Made by a program: the position numbers and the translations under genes. A stretch of DNA of 64,000 nucleotides, from positions 15,022,256-15,086,255 of the forward strand of contig JASFXZ010000001.1 of NCBI GenBank assembly GCA_032209605.1. Reading direction: 5' to 3'. Under the pieces are notes generated by a model, which did not search any database, was not told the DNA's origin, and saw only the letters and a program-made list of their open reading frames with translations. Origin of the DNA: Mactromeris polynyma (Eukaryota; Mollusca; Bivalvia; Venerida; Mactridae). Positions 25,701 to 41,200 of the stretch are shown here, in pieces (positions within the stretch are counted from its first letter, which is position 1; every line of letters starts with the position of its first letter).

Positions 25701-26214
25701 GACAAAATTGGAACTTTTCTGCCGTTTTCCCAATTAAAATGTAATTAAAAGGTAGCAAACAAAAGAAAGCAACAATAACGTTAGATATCTTAAAATACAT
25801 GAATGAAATAGCTTATATATTTCAGTGTTTGTTGAAAGTTGATATTTGGTGATTGATAAAATGATTGATTTGCTGATTAATTGATCGATTGATTGACTAA
25901 ATGATTGACAAATACATAAACATATGTTTAGTTAATTTGAAAGCGACATACATGTACAAAAGAATAAGGATTAAGTGATTGCGATAAAGTCCATGCTAGG
26001 TTATACCATAGTCATGACTGGATTCGCTTTCACAATGGAATAATTTGATTGATTGATTGATTGATTGATTGACTAAATGATTGACAAATCCATAAACATA
26101 TATTTCGTTAATTTTAAAGCGACATACAAAAGAATAAGGATTTAGTGATTGCGATAAAGTCCATGCTAGGTTATACCATAGTCAGGACTGGATTCGCTTT
26201 CACAATGGAATAAC

Positions 26215-26250
<36 letters not shown>

Positions 26251-29200
26251 CTAAATGATTGACAAATCCATAAACATATGTTTCGTTAATTAGAAAGCGA
26301 CATACAAAAGAATAAGGATTTAGTGATTGCGATAAAGTCCATGCTAGGTTATACCATAGTCATGACTGGATTCGCTTTCACAATGGAATAACTTGATTGA
26401 TTGATTGATTGATTGATTATTAGACAACTGTTTGGTACGTTAAGCTTCAATGATAACGTCTCCTGCTTTATACTCCTCTCCTAGTTTTGAGGTATATATT
26501 GAGTCGTCATCTTCGTATTTTACATTAAACCATTGTGGAAATCCCGGCACCTGAGAAATTACATAACCATTGTACCACTTGTCTTCTTTATTTACTATCC
26601 ATTTATGACTTATTTTTTTCCTTACTAGTATATGTGAACGATCAGGTGGTGGTGTTACATATGCATTAGTTATTAATGAAAGGACATTAGATTTCAGTTC
26701 ATCAACACCTAAACTGACTCTATTTCCGTCAATTAATTTACTGAAAAGATACACATTAGGGATGCTCGCACAAGTTTGTTTAAAAACATTTTTTCTAAAA
26801 CGTAACTGGACTTTCAAAGCCTCTTCTTTTTCTGTTTTTGATTTTATTTTTTGTAATTCATCATCAACCTGTTGGGCATTTTGCCACAGACCATAAAATA
26901 ACATGTCATCAGTTTGAAGTTCTAATTTTTCTATCCTTTTTCTTTCAGTTTCTTCCTTTTTTCTGAAGTCATCTTGTTGCTTTTCTATTCTCTTTGCCAA
27001 AATGACACTTTCTCTCATTTTAAATATATTTCTTTCTTTCTTAACCCGAGACCTACTTTGTTTAATTATGCTTTCAAAATTTTCTTGATGTTCCAGCCAT
27101 TCAGAGGTTTTATTTAGGGAGAAGGATATTTGTGCCTCTAGGGCAAGAGTTTTAATGTTTGGTTTGGATGACAAAATATGATCAACATATGAGAACATTC
27201 TTTCAGGGAATTTGTTATGTTTATCAACACTTTGTGTTTCTACTACATTAATTTCTTCATGGTGTCCACCAGGAAGGTGATCAGCATACTGACGTTTAAG
27301 TAATTTGGAAAGGGCTGGTAATATAACAGAGAGTATCAAATATACATGATTGTCATAATCAGATTCATTGACAAGACTGTCATATATTTTGTCTTTTTTA
27401 ACTGGAACATCACTATATAAAATTAGATTTCCTTTCATGAATTCTTCTAAATTGTTCAAAACAGTGTCCAAAAATTCTACAAGCTGTAAATAACGTCCAT
27501 TCATTTGCGAAATGGAAATGTCCTTACTTTCTATTACTCTCCACAGTGGAGTAGTTAAAAATTTACACACAAGGCCTAATGCTTTACATCCAGCTAAAAA
27601 GAAAGGGACTTTCAAATCATGTAAAATACTCTTTTGTAGACCATTGACGACACTTGACTTTTCTAAAAATTCAATCATATTGGTGTGTAAAAAGTAAACA
27701 TGTCCAGCATTTGAAAACAGAATATTAAATCTGTTTCCTTTTAACGGTTGTAAAGGCAAAGCCAAAATGTTATTAACTTTCAGAAAGTCTTGTATAAAGA
27801 TTTTAAATGATAGGTGACAGCCATTTTTTTGGTCGCCGCGTCTTGCAAACGCTTTGCATGCAGAAAGGATCAGTCTAACTGTCCCTGGCTGTCCAGATTT
27901 TACAAATGTGGGGTTGTCAATTGGTATATTATTGTCAAAATGTTGCTTCTCAATTTCGTAAATAGTTTTCTGTGAAACATCGGCCATATGCACCAGGGTA
28001 TGTAAACCACAAAAAAAATTGTTCATCCTACTTATTGCTAACTGGGACTCTTCAGACATATCATTATAGTTTTGTACAATCTCGGGCAAAACACTTTCTC
28101 TGTATTCAGACAATAATCTATTAAATTTAGTCTCGGTTGCAGCTCTGTCACTCATTGTATTTTTTATATTGGTTAATAACTTTTTTCCACTTTCAGATTC
28201 ATTGGAACAAACATTTTCTATATCATATAAAATTTCCTTAAAAGTATCAAGTGTGTCACTAGAAGACTTGGTGGCCATATCTCTGAGTCCTAAAACCATA
28301 TAATTGCCCTCAGAATCCCGTGTTGCAAAAGCCCCCCACTTTGATCCGTATTTGGATGCTTCATCTGTATGAAGAGTAGTGTTCGAACTATTACATTGTT
28401 CCCCAACTTGAATTCGAGATATAATTCCTCTTTCTATAGACCAATTGTTTACAGTACTTGGAGAAGGAAGTTTATTAGGATTTTTGTTGCAAAGTTTTAG
28501 GACAGATCTAATAACATTACTTACATTTTGACATGACACTTGATTATCAAGTAAAGAATAAACACATGAATGTAAGGGGGCTACATATGTTTTACTCTGC
28601 TCATCAAACAGTTCCAAATTTTCAATTCTTTTAAGTTCAACATTTTCAAGTTTCAATTCATCATTTCCCTGTTTTAAATGTTTTATTTCATTATCTTTCA
28701 TAATTAAAATTTGCTTCAGTTCAAGTACTTCAGTTTTCAGTTGAGCCTGTCTGTCATTAACATCAAAATTATTATTGTCATCTAGTTTCATACATTTATC
28801 TCGCCAATAATTCTCGCGATTTGCCGAGCGTTTTAAAACCTTTTTTTGACTTTCAATTTTATGAACTTGTTTTTCAAAACTTTCATTTAACTGATCTTTT
28901 TCCTGTACTACAACATCCAAATGTTGTTCAATTTTTTCTTTTTCTGTTTGAGTACTGATAAGTTCCTCCCCAAGTTTCACAGCAACAGTTTTATATGTCT
29001 CAGCCATTAATTCAGGATTATCACCAGCAGCAAATAAACTCTTGTCACCAATTGTGACACTATCATTATTTTCATTTCCCATAGAAAATGTATCAGGTAC
29101 AGGAAATTCGTATGTTGCATTCAAAAATCTGTCAAGGTTTTCTTTTCCTTTTACACGAGTTTTACTCTTATTTAAATGTTGGTATTTTTGAAACACGCGT

Positions 29201-32200
29201 GATATATCTTTCTGCAATGTTTTGTATGACAATTTGGTTCTGAAGGTGGACAGCAAAAATGTGCATGTTTTGTCAATATTCCTACTTTTAATATAGTCAA
29301 TGATAGTATTGTTACTAAGAGGTTGAGATTCCATCATTAATATTGGTACTGATATTAATTATGGAACTATCCAGTGAAAAAGATAAAGATGAAAGAAGAC
29401 TGTACAGAGAGATAGTAAAGAGGACAAAAATATGACAAGTGTTACACAATACCTTATTTTAATGATAAAGAATACTTATGCAGAAATGATAAACATGTAT
29501 TTCATCATAAAAGTGTCCAGTGACAAGGGATGTTACCTTTAACACATAGCCAAGGAAAGAGATAAAGATGAAAGAAGACTGTACAGTGAGATAGTAAAGA
29601 GGACAAAAATATGACAAGTGTTACACAATACCTTATTTGATAAAGAATACTTATGCAGAAATGATAAACATGTATTTCATCATAAAAGTGTCCAGTGACA
29701 AGGGATGTTACCTTTAACACATAGCCAAGGAAAGAGATAAAGATGAAAGAAGACTGTACAGAGAGATAGTAAAGAGGACAAAAATATGACAAGTGTTACA
29801 CAATACCTTATTTGATAAAGAATACTTATGAAGAAATGAAAAACATATATTAAAATTTCATCATAAATTGTCCAGTGACAAGGGATCAGGATGTTATCTT
29901 TCAGTTTAACACAAATCTGGTGAAAAAGATAATGATGAAAGAAGACTGTATAGTAAATAGTAGAGAGGATAAAAATATGAAAGTAGAAGCAAGAGTGAAC
30001 TTTCAACTTGTTCTATGGTTTAGGGGGGGGTAGCAAAACGATTGCTTTAACCCTCTAAATTTGGTTGTTAATAGTTACTGATGAACAATCATAAGAATTA
30101 TTTTATACTAACTGTAGGAAACAATATGTTATAACTATATAAAACATGAATGACAATATCTATGTTCATTCACAATTACACAGTACTGAAAAAAAAATGA
30201 AACCGAAAGTAACAAATTTACATGGGATGGGTCAAACTGAAAATAACGTGGTATTAAAACGCCCGAGAACCTAATATTTATGAATTTCGTACATTCAAAC
30301 ACTAAAAGATAATTAAATATCACATAAAATGCATCGCAATTGAAACATACGTTATATTCTGGCGTTAATATTGCTAAATTTCGATTGTTTACATCGTCCG
30401 AATAATTCTACATGCGCACCGTTTCAAATTCGGATACACTTCCGGTAACGGTCCGGGAATACCCCAGTCTTGAATTAGACCTGCGCAAAAATATGCGCAG
30501 CGGTTTACAGTTATGACCTCGGCGTAGTTGGATGGAGAAATGTTTAAAATACACGAAAAACAAATAAAAACAATGCCGGGTCCCTAGATACAGTGACAAG
30601 ACATAAATTTAATACCACCTGACCGCTAATTATAGCTTTTTTGTGAGTTTTATACGAAATTTTCGTATTTTTTTTACTTCAAAAGATGCGCAGACACGTC
30701 GGCGCCTTTGATGATGCAATGTTTTCTCGTGATGCAACGTAATCGCGCGCGAACGAGAGATTATTTATGACGATGTTTTCCCGGAAAATGGCACGCGCGA
30801 AACCGAAAGTTAGATTTATGGACGTGAAATATTGGCTCGCATTACAAAATATGCATTTGCAAGTGCACTTATAAAATGATGTTAAGGAAGAAAATTATAT
30901 ATCCAGTAAGATTATTATCTATAAATTATCCGTACGCGTATTTTATCGATTGAAATCCGATTTGTATCACATTGATATTTGGCTGCAGGTAGAAGGTAAA
31001 TTCAAAATGGCGTCGAACGTTGCGGTCGCTACTTTGTATGCACGTAGAATGTTTATTTTGTAAACTGAATCGTGTATTCGAAAATTGACTTGGCACTATC
31101 GGCCCGTTAACATGGACGCGCTATGTTATTGAGGCTATTTTTAAACACAAATGCGAAGGCGGTTTTGTAGAATATGCAAATGAGACCAAATGGACCAATC
31201 AGAGAAGAAAATTGTCTTTCAAATGGTATGCGCCGATACGTCTTGCGTCTAAAAATAAGTGAGAAATCACTAGTCAAACTTACAGACCTTTCACACAAAA
31301 ATGAAATTTTATTTTGAAATCCGGCATACACCATCATTAAAATCAATTTCTACTCTTTAAAATGACATAAACGGCTAAAATCGGTTAGGAATTGACGATT
31401 GCATCTAAATTCTAAGTTGAGAGGTCACGCGGTTGACACAAATTTTCAGTAGACGCCATTTTGAAAAAAAACGTCGTTATCTAACGATAATGGAAACAAG
31501 AATCTTCTCGATGTTACAGCTCCTTATAGGTAATTATCGCTGATAAACTAACCCGTTTAAGTATATTTCCTTATTTAAATCGCATATTACTTCATCGATT
31601 GATTATTTATATGAAAAATAATGGGGATCTCGAGGTGACGAAATCGTCATAAATATTGGACTTACGACACATGAATTTGTTCATTGGTTCTCTTCTTCTC
31701 GATTTTTTAATGTAAATTATTTGTACGCAATTGTCTTTAAGAAACCCTTGAAGATGTAAGAATTCTAAATGAATGGCTATACTTCTTGAATTAGCTCATT
31801 GTTGCCAAAAATATTCGTATTGGGAGGCTCATTTTTCTCACGACGATCAAATGTGTCCATATTCCGGATATGGCGATTTCGGATAAAATATAATCAAACT
31901 CATTTGTGTACATATTTACGCAAAGCAGTACAATAATAAAGACATGATTTTAAGTAAAGTATCATTAGTATGGAATTTACCCACGTATGCTAAGTGTCAC
32001 TTACTTTAATGTCATTTTTAATATGGTTGGCTGATTGCACATATCTTTTTGTTTTTTAGTTTTTTATTTTGCTTCTAAAACTGATATAATTTCTACTTTT
32101 CTATTACATTACATAGCCTGGCATGCATATGGAGCTTCAATGATCAACATGCTGTCTGGCAGTGCAAGAAGAAATTCTCCAATTGATTGAGAATGGTTTT

Positions 32201-35200
32201 TGTTGTTGAATGATCAGAAGGTGAGGCGGCGCAAGCTGGATGACAGAGATGGTGAGTGAGACATCCAATTTGAAGAGCACTTGGTCAAGATGTTACCACA
32301 GATGAATGACGGTTTCAGAAGAGAGAATATGTTGTAGTGGCGTACCAGGATGCCTGGTATTCAGGCTGTGTACTAAGTGTGCAAAGTCTGATGATACCAA
32401 TGTTAGCTTTATGGTACCATGCCACAAAGCGGGGACTTACTTCTAGCCTGCCAGGAAAGATGTGCAAATGGTGGATAAAATATTGGTTATTTAAATGAAA
32501 TTCTTCTCGAGAGTCTCAACTCAAGAAGACTGTGGTTCTTTAAAGAATTCAAACATATAAATGAAATCTTTTTAAAGTGCAAGACTGATTTAACTTAGAC
32601 TAATATTAAACTGTTGTCACCTTATGTCAAGCAAGTTTATTTTTTGTCAAGAAAGATTTTTATATTTAACTTGTATGCAATACAATGTCAAGGGATATAT
32701 GAACCATGTATGCTGTTAAGAATATTAACTTACATAGCAAATAGAAATACTGGGATATAACTGTTTAACATACATGTCAGATCCAAAATAGTGACTCTTG
32801 TTACAGTATGCTGTTTTCAACAAGAATGTCTGATTTCAAGTACATTTTAAGTTTGTTTTTTGGTTACTTTTAGCATGATGATGTGCATATTTTAATTTAT
32901 ATACCATAAATTTTGAATTACTTAAGGATGTTTTATGGAAAACAATTATATTTAAATGACAGATTGAATTTGATAAAAATGTTGTTATCAAAATAAATGA
33001 AATTATTGTCGGAGAAGATATATTAAATGATCAAAAAGTTAACTTTTCTCTCTTTTATATTGCATAATATCTTACTAGAGAATCATTGTACTTGAAAAAT
33101 AATAGCATAATCAGAAAGATCATGAAAAAATACATAAGAATGGAACATTTTAAATAAATATCTTCAAAAACAAAGAAGATATCACAATATATGTGAAAAA
33201 AATACATAAACGAGTTTGCTAATATAGAGGAAACACCAATTTTGAACTTCAAAACAGCATACATGTCTTGTTTTTTTCGGTTGATGAAAAGAGCAATGTA
33301 TATCAAAATGGTTTGTGAACAACTTTATCAAATAATTTTCATTTATGCAATAAATAATAAAAAATAAACAAATACAATTGACGAAAATTGACAGAAGCCT
33401 TTTTTCGACGCAGGTAGTTTATTATAAATTTTAAAAAAGCAACATTTGCGCATTGTGTTTATCATTGACAAAAACAACAATGTATAATTATGCTTTGATA
33501 GAAATTCATTACGTTAAAACTTGGATGTCACGATTTGACCATCTTATTTGATTGAACAACTCCACACAAACGCAACGTATCTTATGCAATGCAGAATACA
33601 TAATTATGTACATGTAACAAACTTCATAAGATGATTAATTACTAACAAGAGGGCCATGTTGGCCCTATATTGTCCACCAGAGTACACTGCCATTCGTATT
33701 TAAGAAATAATAATTCATTTTGACAAAATAATAGTTTGTTTTTACAAAATAATAATTCATTTTTACAAAAAAATGATTCATTTTCACAAATACTTTTTTG
33801 TATTTACAAAATAATAATTTGCATAGACAAAAATAAGTTGTTTTTACGAATTTATTCGTTTTTACGAAATAATAATTGTTTTTTATGAAATAATAATTTG
33901 TATTTACGAAATAATTATTCATATTTACAAAAAATAATTCGAACCCTCGAAAGGGGACCACCTTAGGATCATTTCTGCAAAATTTAATAAAAATCTAGCA
34001 AGTAGTTAAGGAGGAAATGTCATTTTATAGTTTCCACTATGTCATTTTATAGTTTCCACTTTATACATATAGGGAACACCTGTAGATCCTGTGACCTACT
34101 TAATGAACAGACCGGAACCATTTATATAACTTCGAAAGAAGACAACTTCTGATCTATAATTGGCTATGTTTTAGGTATATTCTAAAACTAAAATGTACTT
34201 CCAACTAATTACGTTTGGACTTCATTCCTTAAGCTGAAGTTGCATAACATATCTTACTCTGAAAGTCGGGACAAAGGACTGTCATTCACATTACAAAAAT
34301 ATCATGTCAAACAAGGGAAAAGTAAGATAAAAATTCAAACTTCACCTTATAGTTCCATCATTTTAGAAAATGTACGTAATGGTTTTGTCCATAAATATTT
34401 TGCAGCAGAGCTTGCAACATACACACCTATCGGAGGGACAGGCAAAAATGGCAAAAAATTAGCTTTTTGTGATATTATCAAGTAAGCTTATATATTACAT
34501 GTAAAGAAATTGGTGTCTGTGTATCATCACATTACTGTCCTCCATTATACACACATTTACATGGATACCAAATGTCTTATTTTCAAAAATATAACCGTGG
34601 GACAGGTAAAAACCTGTAATTCGACTAGTTAACGTAGAATGAATGATGAATGCCCAAATTTCATTGATCACAGACTATTTTCAACCTAAATCTAAGGTAA
34701 GCAAGATGAACTAGTAGGATACAATGTTTTCTCAAGCAACAAATATGTGTATTTATTTGCAAATTTACAACATATTTTAGAACAAGTTTAGATCGAGGTA
34801 TTATTAATTAAATCATTATTTATGAGAAACAAGAGTGGCAAACTGTCACAAAATATGCCCGTCATAAGTCAGAGCTCAGAGTTAAAACAAGACAAATTTT
34901 AGGTAATTTCTAAAACCAAAGGGTGATAACTCCCGAGTGACTTGCGTGATATGGCGGGTTATCGAACTTGGTCGAGATAATATGCCCACAAACATTTTAA
35001 CCAAGTTAGGTAAAGATCGGAAGAAAATTCTTTGACTTAAAGAGCGGACAATGCTAATTTAGCCAATTTTGGATAATTCAAGGGCCATAATTCCTAAGTG
35101 CCTGGGGCGATGTTGCTGGTTATCGAATTTAGCAAAGATATTATGCCCACAAACATTTTCACCAAGTTAGGTGAAGATCAGATGAAAACTGTTTGACTTA

Positions 35201-38200
35201 GAGAGTGGACAAGGCTAATTTGGCTGATTTTGGATAATTCAAGGGCCATAAAGGGCCGAAGTGCCTGGGGCGATGTGGTTGGTTATCGAACTTGGCCGAG
35301 ATATTATGCCCACAAACATTTTCACCAAGTTTGGTAAAGATCTGATGAAAACTCTTTGACTTCGAGCGGACAAGGTGTGGACGACGCACGCCACGGGTGT
35401 TCCCATAATACGTCCCATTTTTCAAACGACTCGTGACAGACGATGTTATCAAGAGTGGTCCAGAATTCTAGAAACCCATTTCATTCCTCTGAGTCCTACT
35501 TTGATTCAGAATCCATTTGTTCAATAATGAAGCTATTGCTAGTGGCAGCACATGCAATTTGTTGTTGGCATAATTTATATTGCACAACAACAAGCAAACT
35601 TTACGTAATTAAGAAAGCATTCAATCTGATCTCAGTCATATGATTTCAGACCATGCCTTTTGGTTTCACGAAACGTGTTATGAACAGCATATATTATTCT
35701 CTTAGATGCACGTATTCAATGTTTATACGTAATCCGGTATGTTTACCAGTTTATCTATAGATCCTAGTTTCTGCTTGATAACTCCCTTCATCGACATTTT
35801 AACGTGAGAATTTCATCCGAGGCGCGCTAACCCGACATGTGTATCTAGCTTGACCTTGAACTGCATTACTAGCCTACTGTTTACACTGAATAGATTATTG
35901 GCTTGGAATAATAACTGTTTTGAAGAAATGTTATAATATTTTAAAACAATATGAAATATGGCCACTGTTATGGTCTGAAAATTATTTTCAAGAGTTTTCT
36001 TGACTGTTCAACTCAGTACCAATTTTGTATGTATTTATCGGAGCATTCATTCGCCACTGCGTAATCCTATAATATTAGGTACCGTATATTACCGGCCATA
36101 AGGCGATCTCAGCCATAAGTCAAGGGTGTAGTTTTTGTCTGTAAAAAGGGAAATTTAGGCTTACCCCTACCATAAGTCGAGGGGGGATGAAAATAGACTC
36201 CCAAATTCGACAGCCAACTCGCGATCTACCGATTTTCAAAGTAAACATTGTAAATTTTTGTTATGGGGTATTTTTTAGTTCATTCCTGACTGGTTCACTG
36301 CAATTATTTGCCAAACTGATAACCGAAAGTGTAAAATCAGGATACCAGTCAGAAATAATATCTAAACCAAAATACCATGCGACTCTCACTTGTCATCTTG
36401 TTTATTCAAGTTTCACACGTTTCTATTGTATTCAGATATGACAATTGGCAATAAAATTGTTAATTGGCGACTCTTTAAAAAGGGATGAACCCCAGATTAT
36501 GAGTTAAATTGCAGAATATAGCTATTCAATATGGATGAAGACACGACATGGTATTGGCAATATAGCAGTGATACGGTGGTGTCAGTTCTTAATTTTAAGC
36601 CTGGTTTATGTTACCAACTGGTCGTATTTTGTTTGATCTTCATCTGTTACTTGTCCATAAATCGACCAGTGACTTTTGGTGATTTTTTTAGTAAAAAAAA
36701 CTCGACTTATGGCCGGTATCTGGAAAAGTGATTGACTACCTTATGACCATAACCCTGACAAATCTAATAATCAAAACAATATTCAAACATGTAGTCATCA
36801 AGGAACAGTTGGGTGAAATTATTTTAAAATTAGGCAAGTAGTTTCTAACAAGGTTTGTATTCTTGTTAGGTACAAATTGCTAAAATTTTCATCCTATAGA
36901 CAAGGAGCATTTTCACTGCTTGACATGATGATGGCTATGGTAGCAAAGCCACAAGAAACTTTTTCTAAATAAAAATCAAAGTACCTACCCCTTATAACTT
37001 GGCCCACACCAATAGTAAATTCAAATGGCTTTCCTCTGTCTCTAGAGCTGTCAAATTTTTTCCCATCGCTTAAAGTTCCTGCAATAAAAATGACAACAAG
37101 AGGGCCATGATAGATAAGACAAAACCCATTAAGTGGTTTTGGAGAAGATGTTGTTTAAGGAAATGTTGACACACACCGTACGATGGACAGCCAATGACCC
37201 AAATAGTTCACCATGCCACCCACTTTGTGCTCACGTCAGCTATAAAAGTCTAAAATCTGTCCTGGGATGTTTCAGTCCAAGATTCAATAAAAAACTAGAG
37301 CTATCACTGAAGGTGATTAATACCCCCACAATACCGCTTTGTCAGACATATTTTTGATAAATTCAAAGATGGCCGCCAGTCAAGACAATGAAATTATCTA
37401 TCACTATCTATCACTACAGGACCACAATCAGAATGTGCCGACAATATACACAACTAGGCTTGGTAGAAATAATTCATGGAAAACCATGACGGAACAAGTG
37501 GTGATTCCCATATAGCCCCCATTGCATATTTTGAAGTGGGGTTATAATAAGAATTGTGTACATTTTAATATTTCGGAGGTGATATGAATACCACAGTATG
37601 GGAGTCAGGTCAAAATCAATAAAATAGAAAAAATGAACAGTAATATATAGCACTTTGTCACAAAGAAATATAATGATACATTCGACTAGAGTATGAACTA
37701 GTAACACCAATATATTTGATTTTAACTCCCAAGATCTGAACATTTTGCATTCAAATTCGAACAAATATAGCAACAAAGCGTATTAAATTGATACAATTTA
37801 TATTCGCAATCAAGACATTTTGTTCCATTGTCCTTGACTGCAGTTTCACAGATTTAATCAAATAATCAAACTACCTGGATATAACATTATATTATGCATT
37901 ATTTCAATGGATTTTAAAAGAAATCCCGTTATTTTCACTGAAAGGCGAGTCTTCAACAACAAAAACAAACCATTTGCTAGTATCTGAATGTAATAAACCA
38001 AAAATGCTGCCAACAGAACAGTAAGAACTAATCAACAGTTCCTGTGAAATAAAAAACTGAACTTGTATAGAATTGCTCACAAAAAGCTGGGCAAAATGGA
38101 ACTAAATCAATGCAAAATATATCAAACAATATGCTAGAAATAACAGTTATTTTCACAGAAAGATAAGTCGTTTACAACTAAAAACAAACCATTTGCTAGT

Positions 38201-41200
38201 AAGTGAAAGTAAGAGAAACTATTTTTAGTAACAGTGACCTTGACCTTGGCCCCACCAGCCCCAATATCGAACTTGACCTGTATCTTCTGATGTTACACCT
38301 GTGTACCAAAAATTTTTCAAATCTGTCTAGCCTTTCATGAGTTATCGTCCGGAAACCATGAAAACCGACCGACAAGCTCACTCCTATATACCCCCTCAAA
38401 CTTCGTTTGTGGGGGTATAATAATGTCCATCTGAAATTCAAAATGGTAATTTTGGAAATCTTAAAATTCATGTTTTCTGGATTATAATCCTTAATTGCGG
38501 AAATGCTCAATTGTCAATAAAATATGATTCGGAGATCAGTTATAGAAGTCAGAAATATACATTTTAAGGCGAGACTCCTTAACTGTGTAATACCTGTATA
38601 GTGCATAACAAGCTTATCTCCTTTTTTTGGTTGAGCACCATCTGAAAAAAATCAAAAATTTAAATTACAAAAAGAACACCCAAGTACAAAATTAATATCA
38701 TAACTCAGTTTGTTCTTCTTAGTTATCAAAAGGCAAAACAATGACTAATATTGTTTCATTATGTTTGCCTTATGATAACTTCCTCTAGCTAGAAAGACTT
38801 TGGAACACAAAGTTAGAAAAAAGTATGACACAAAAATGGTCATAGTTGCCCTTATAATATTTTCATCAACAATTATTGAAGCCTCGTGCTCATACTCACT
38901 AAAACAGACGGGCTATATAAAGTATTAAAAATAAGACCACATAAAGGTGTCAATTTTGCTTTCATTTTACCAACATTAATTTTATCTGAATTGATTTGAG
39001 CTTATGTTAACCATGTTTTTGTCAACCACATGTCATTTAACTGTATCTTTTTTAATATTTACAATTATTTTACTGTACCCGCCCACCCAATGTACCACGT
39101 GCCGAAATTACCACGCACCAACAATACATTTCGACTAAAACATATTAAAATTTCCACAATAAAAAAAAATATTTTTCCTACCTATCTACCCACCTCTAAA
39201 ATATAGGGTCGGTAAAGGGCAAACAAAGACTTTTTTAAATTTTGGCCTTACTGTATTTTTACATTACCTAACAAACGTATCTGCAAAGAATGTAATTTTT
39301 AACAACAAGTTTTCGGTTAGTCCAAACAATTAAGACAACCATGCTAGATCCTTCATGTTGACCTTCAATTTTCAGTATTTGTTTTTTATCTTTTACCTTC
39401 ATTGTCAAGCATGGAGTCTAAAAGCATCTCATCAAAAACGCATAGCAAAGTCAGTCTGAGTACAAATTTAAAGACTTGGATTAAATTGTTTTTCGGATAG
39501 ATATGTCAAATGCTGCCATAATCTGATTTAGTTACATGCACAACACCAATGAAAAACGCAATAAAATGGCAATTATCACTAGGGCTGTAACAATTATCTG
39601 AATATCCGAATGCCAGCGATTGGTCCACAATAAGATTGTCGATTCGCGAATCATAAATAATTCATGTTTACCATTTCATCGATAGATAATTCCAGAAACA
39701 TGAAACTCTTTGGTATCTTTGTATTGAAACAGAACCTAAAGTAGGTCACATGACACATGCAGAGCTAGAGGAAGCATAGTTTCGAAAGCAAAGGAATCAC
39801 GAAATAGCTAATATTCTAACTATCCATTCAATACTAAAATAAATTTGAACATTAATTAAATAACATAGGTAATCGTTCGACGCACAAAATAAGTTGTTGT
39901 TTTTTCAAATCAAAACCAATGTCCTACATTTTGTTGACTTTGCATGTATCATCACGTCGTCTGCATACACCCCTGCCAAGTTCATGTCAAACGTGTGGAA
40001 ATACTTCTGTATTTCCGTCAAAAGTGACCAAAAGGCTGTTTGTAAAACATGCTTAGGTGTGATGGCATACTCATGGCACTGAACACCGGTGGTAACCGAA
40101 AATGTCCAATTGCTATGTGAGTTTTCGTCGCACATTTGTTTACATCTTAGTGTTAAGCAATTTTAGTTCATCCAGAAGAAATTGTTGTATTTGCAGACAA
40201 AAGTATTTTTCAAAACATTATACAAGTTCAACCTCTTTTTCTATGATATGTGTTAGTTTTTTAAGCACCTTCGCTTACATTGCAATTTTGGATCACGCAG
40301 TTTCGAACTGTCACTAAGTAACTTGATCATCATTTTACATACTGCTTGTGCTAGCAAACTACCCCAAAGTAATTCAATCAAGTATAAAGAAGATTTTACA
40401 AAATATCACTTTTGACCTTTACACTGGTATTTCGAGCAAACATAAATAATCATGGCGGCGAGTGATTGGCTTTATTGAAAGTGAATTTTATCTAAAATAC
40501 AGATTTAATTAAGTTATAAGGCCACACCAAATTGATCAGTAGTTCTTCGGATTTTTTGAAGAAAAAGATGGGGCGAGCGAGCGAAATTTTTTTTTTAATT
40601 TTTTTTTTTACTTCTCAGAATTTCACAGGCGGCGAGGTTTTTTTTACAATTTTATTTTTCTTATATTTCTCAATATTTATATTGACGGCGCTTTTTCCCC
40701 AATTCTATTCTTTTTAATGAGTAGCAAATACAAAAACATTGAGCAATGCTGGTTGCAAACTTAAAACTAGACATCAGGCAACTACATAAGCTTGCATTAA
40801 GCACTTTGTGCGTATGTGAGCTACCCACTTTGACTTGAATGTTACCATGAGATGCACAACTAGTTTCTGTTTAATGGGTCATAAATTCTCCTTAAAAGTA
40901 CCTTCATGGATAATATGCATTAGATGTCTTATACATCCACACATCTGATTGCTATGTTTGCCAAGTTACTTTTCCTTGAGAACTGAGTATTTCTTGCCTT
41001 AAACTAAATATTAAATACCTGGACACACCGACTGACAGGGCGATTCTTAACCATGTGAAAAATGTATAGCTAGTCTTCTTATGGCATTTCAAGTTTAAAA
41101 GTATTATGTTCAATAGCACCATGTTAGTCTTGGCTGAATTTCAACAGCTAACTTCAGAATTTCAGTTCCATCTGATGTCCTCTGTTTTGGACAAAATAAT

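Noticed and set aside
29505..30006. Two hydrophobic minus-strand frames of 95 and 108 codons
   Set aside because: Both read through the 176-bp tandem repeat upstream of the 965-codon ORF.
33665..33961. 98-codon minus-strand frame with NYYFVKTN repeats
   Set aside because: It is an AT-rich minisatellite inside a dispersed repeat.
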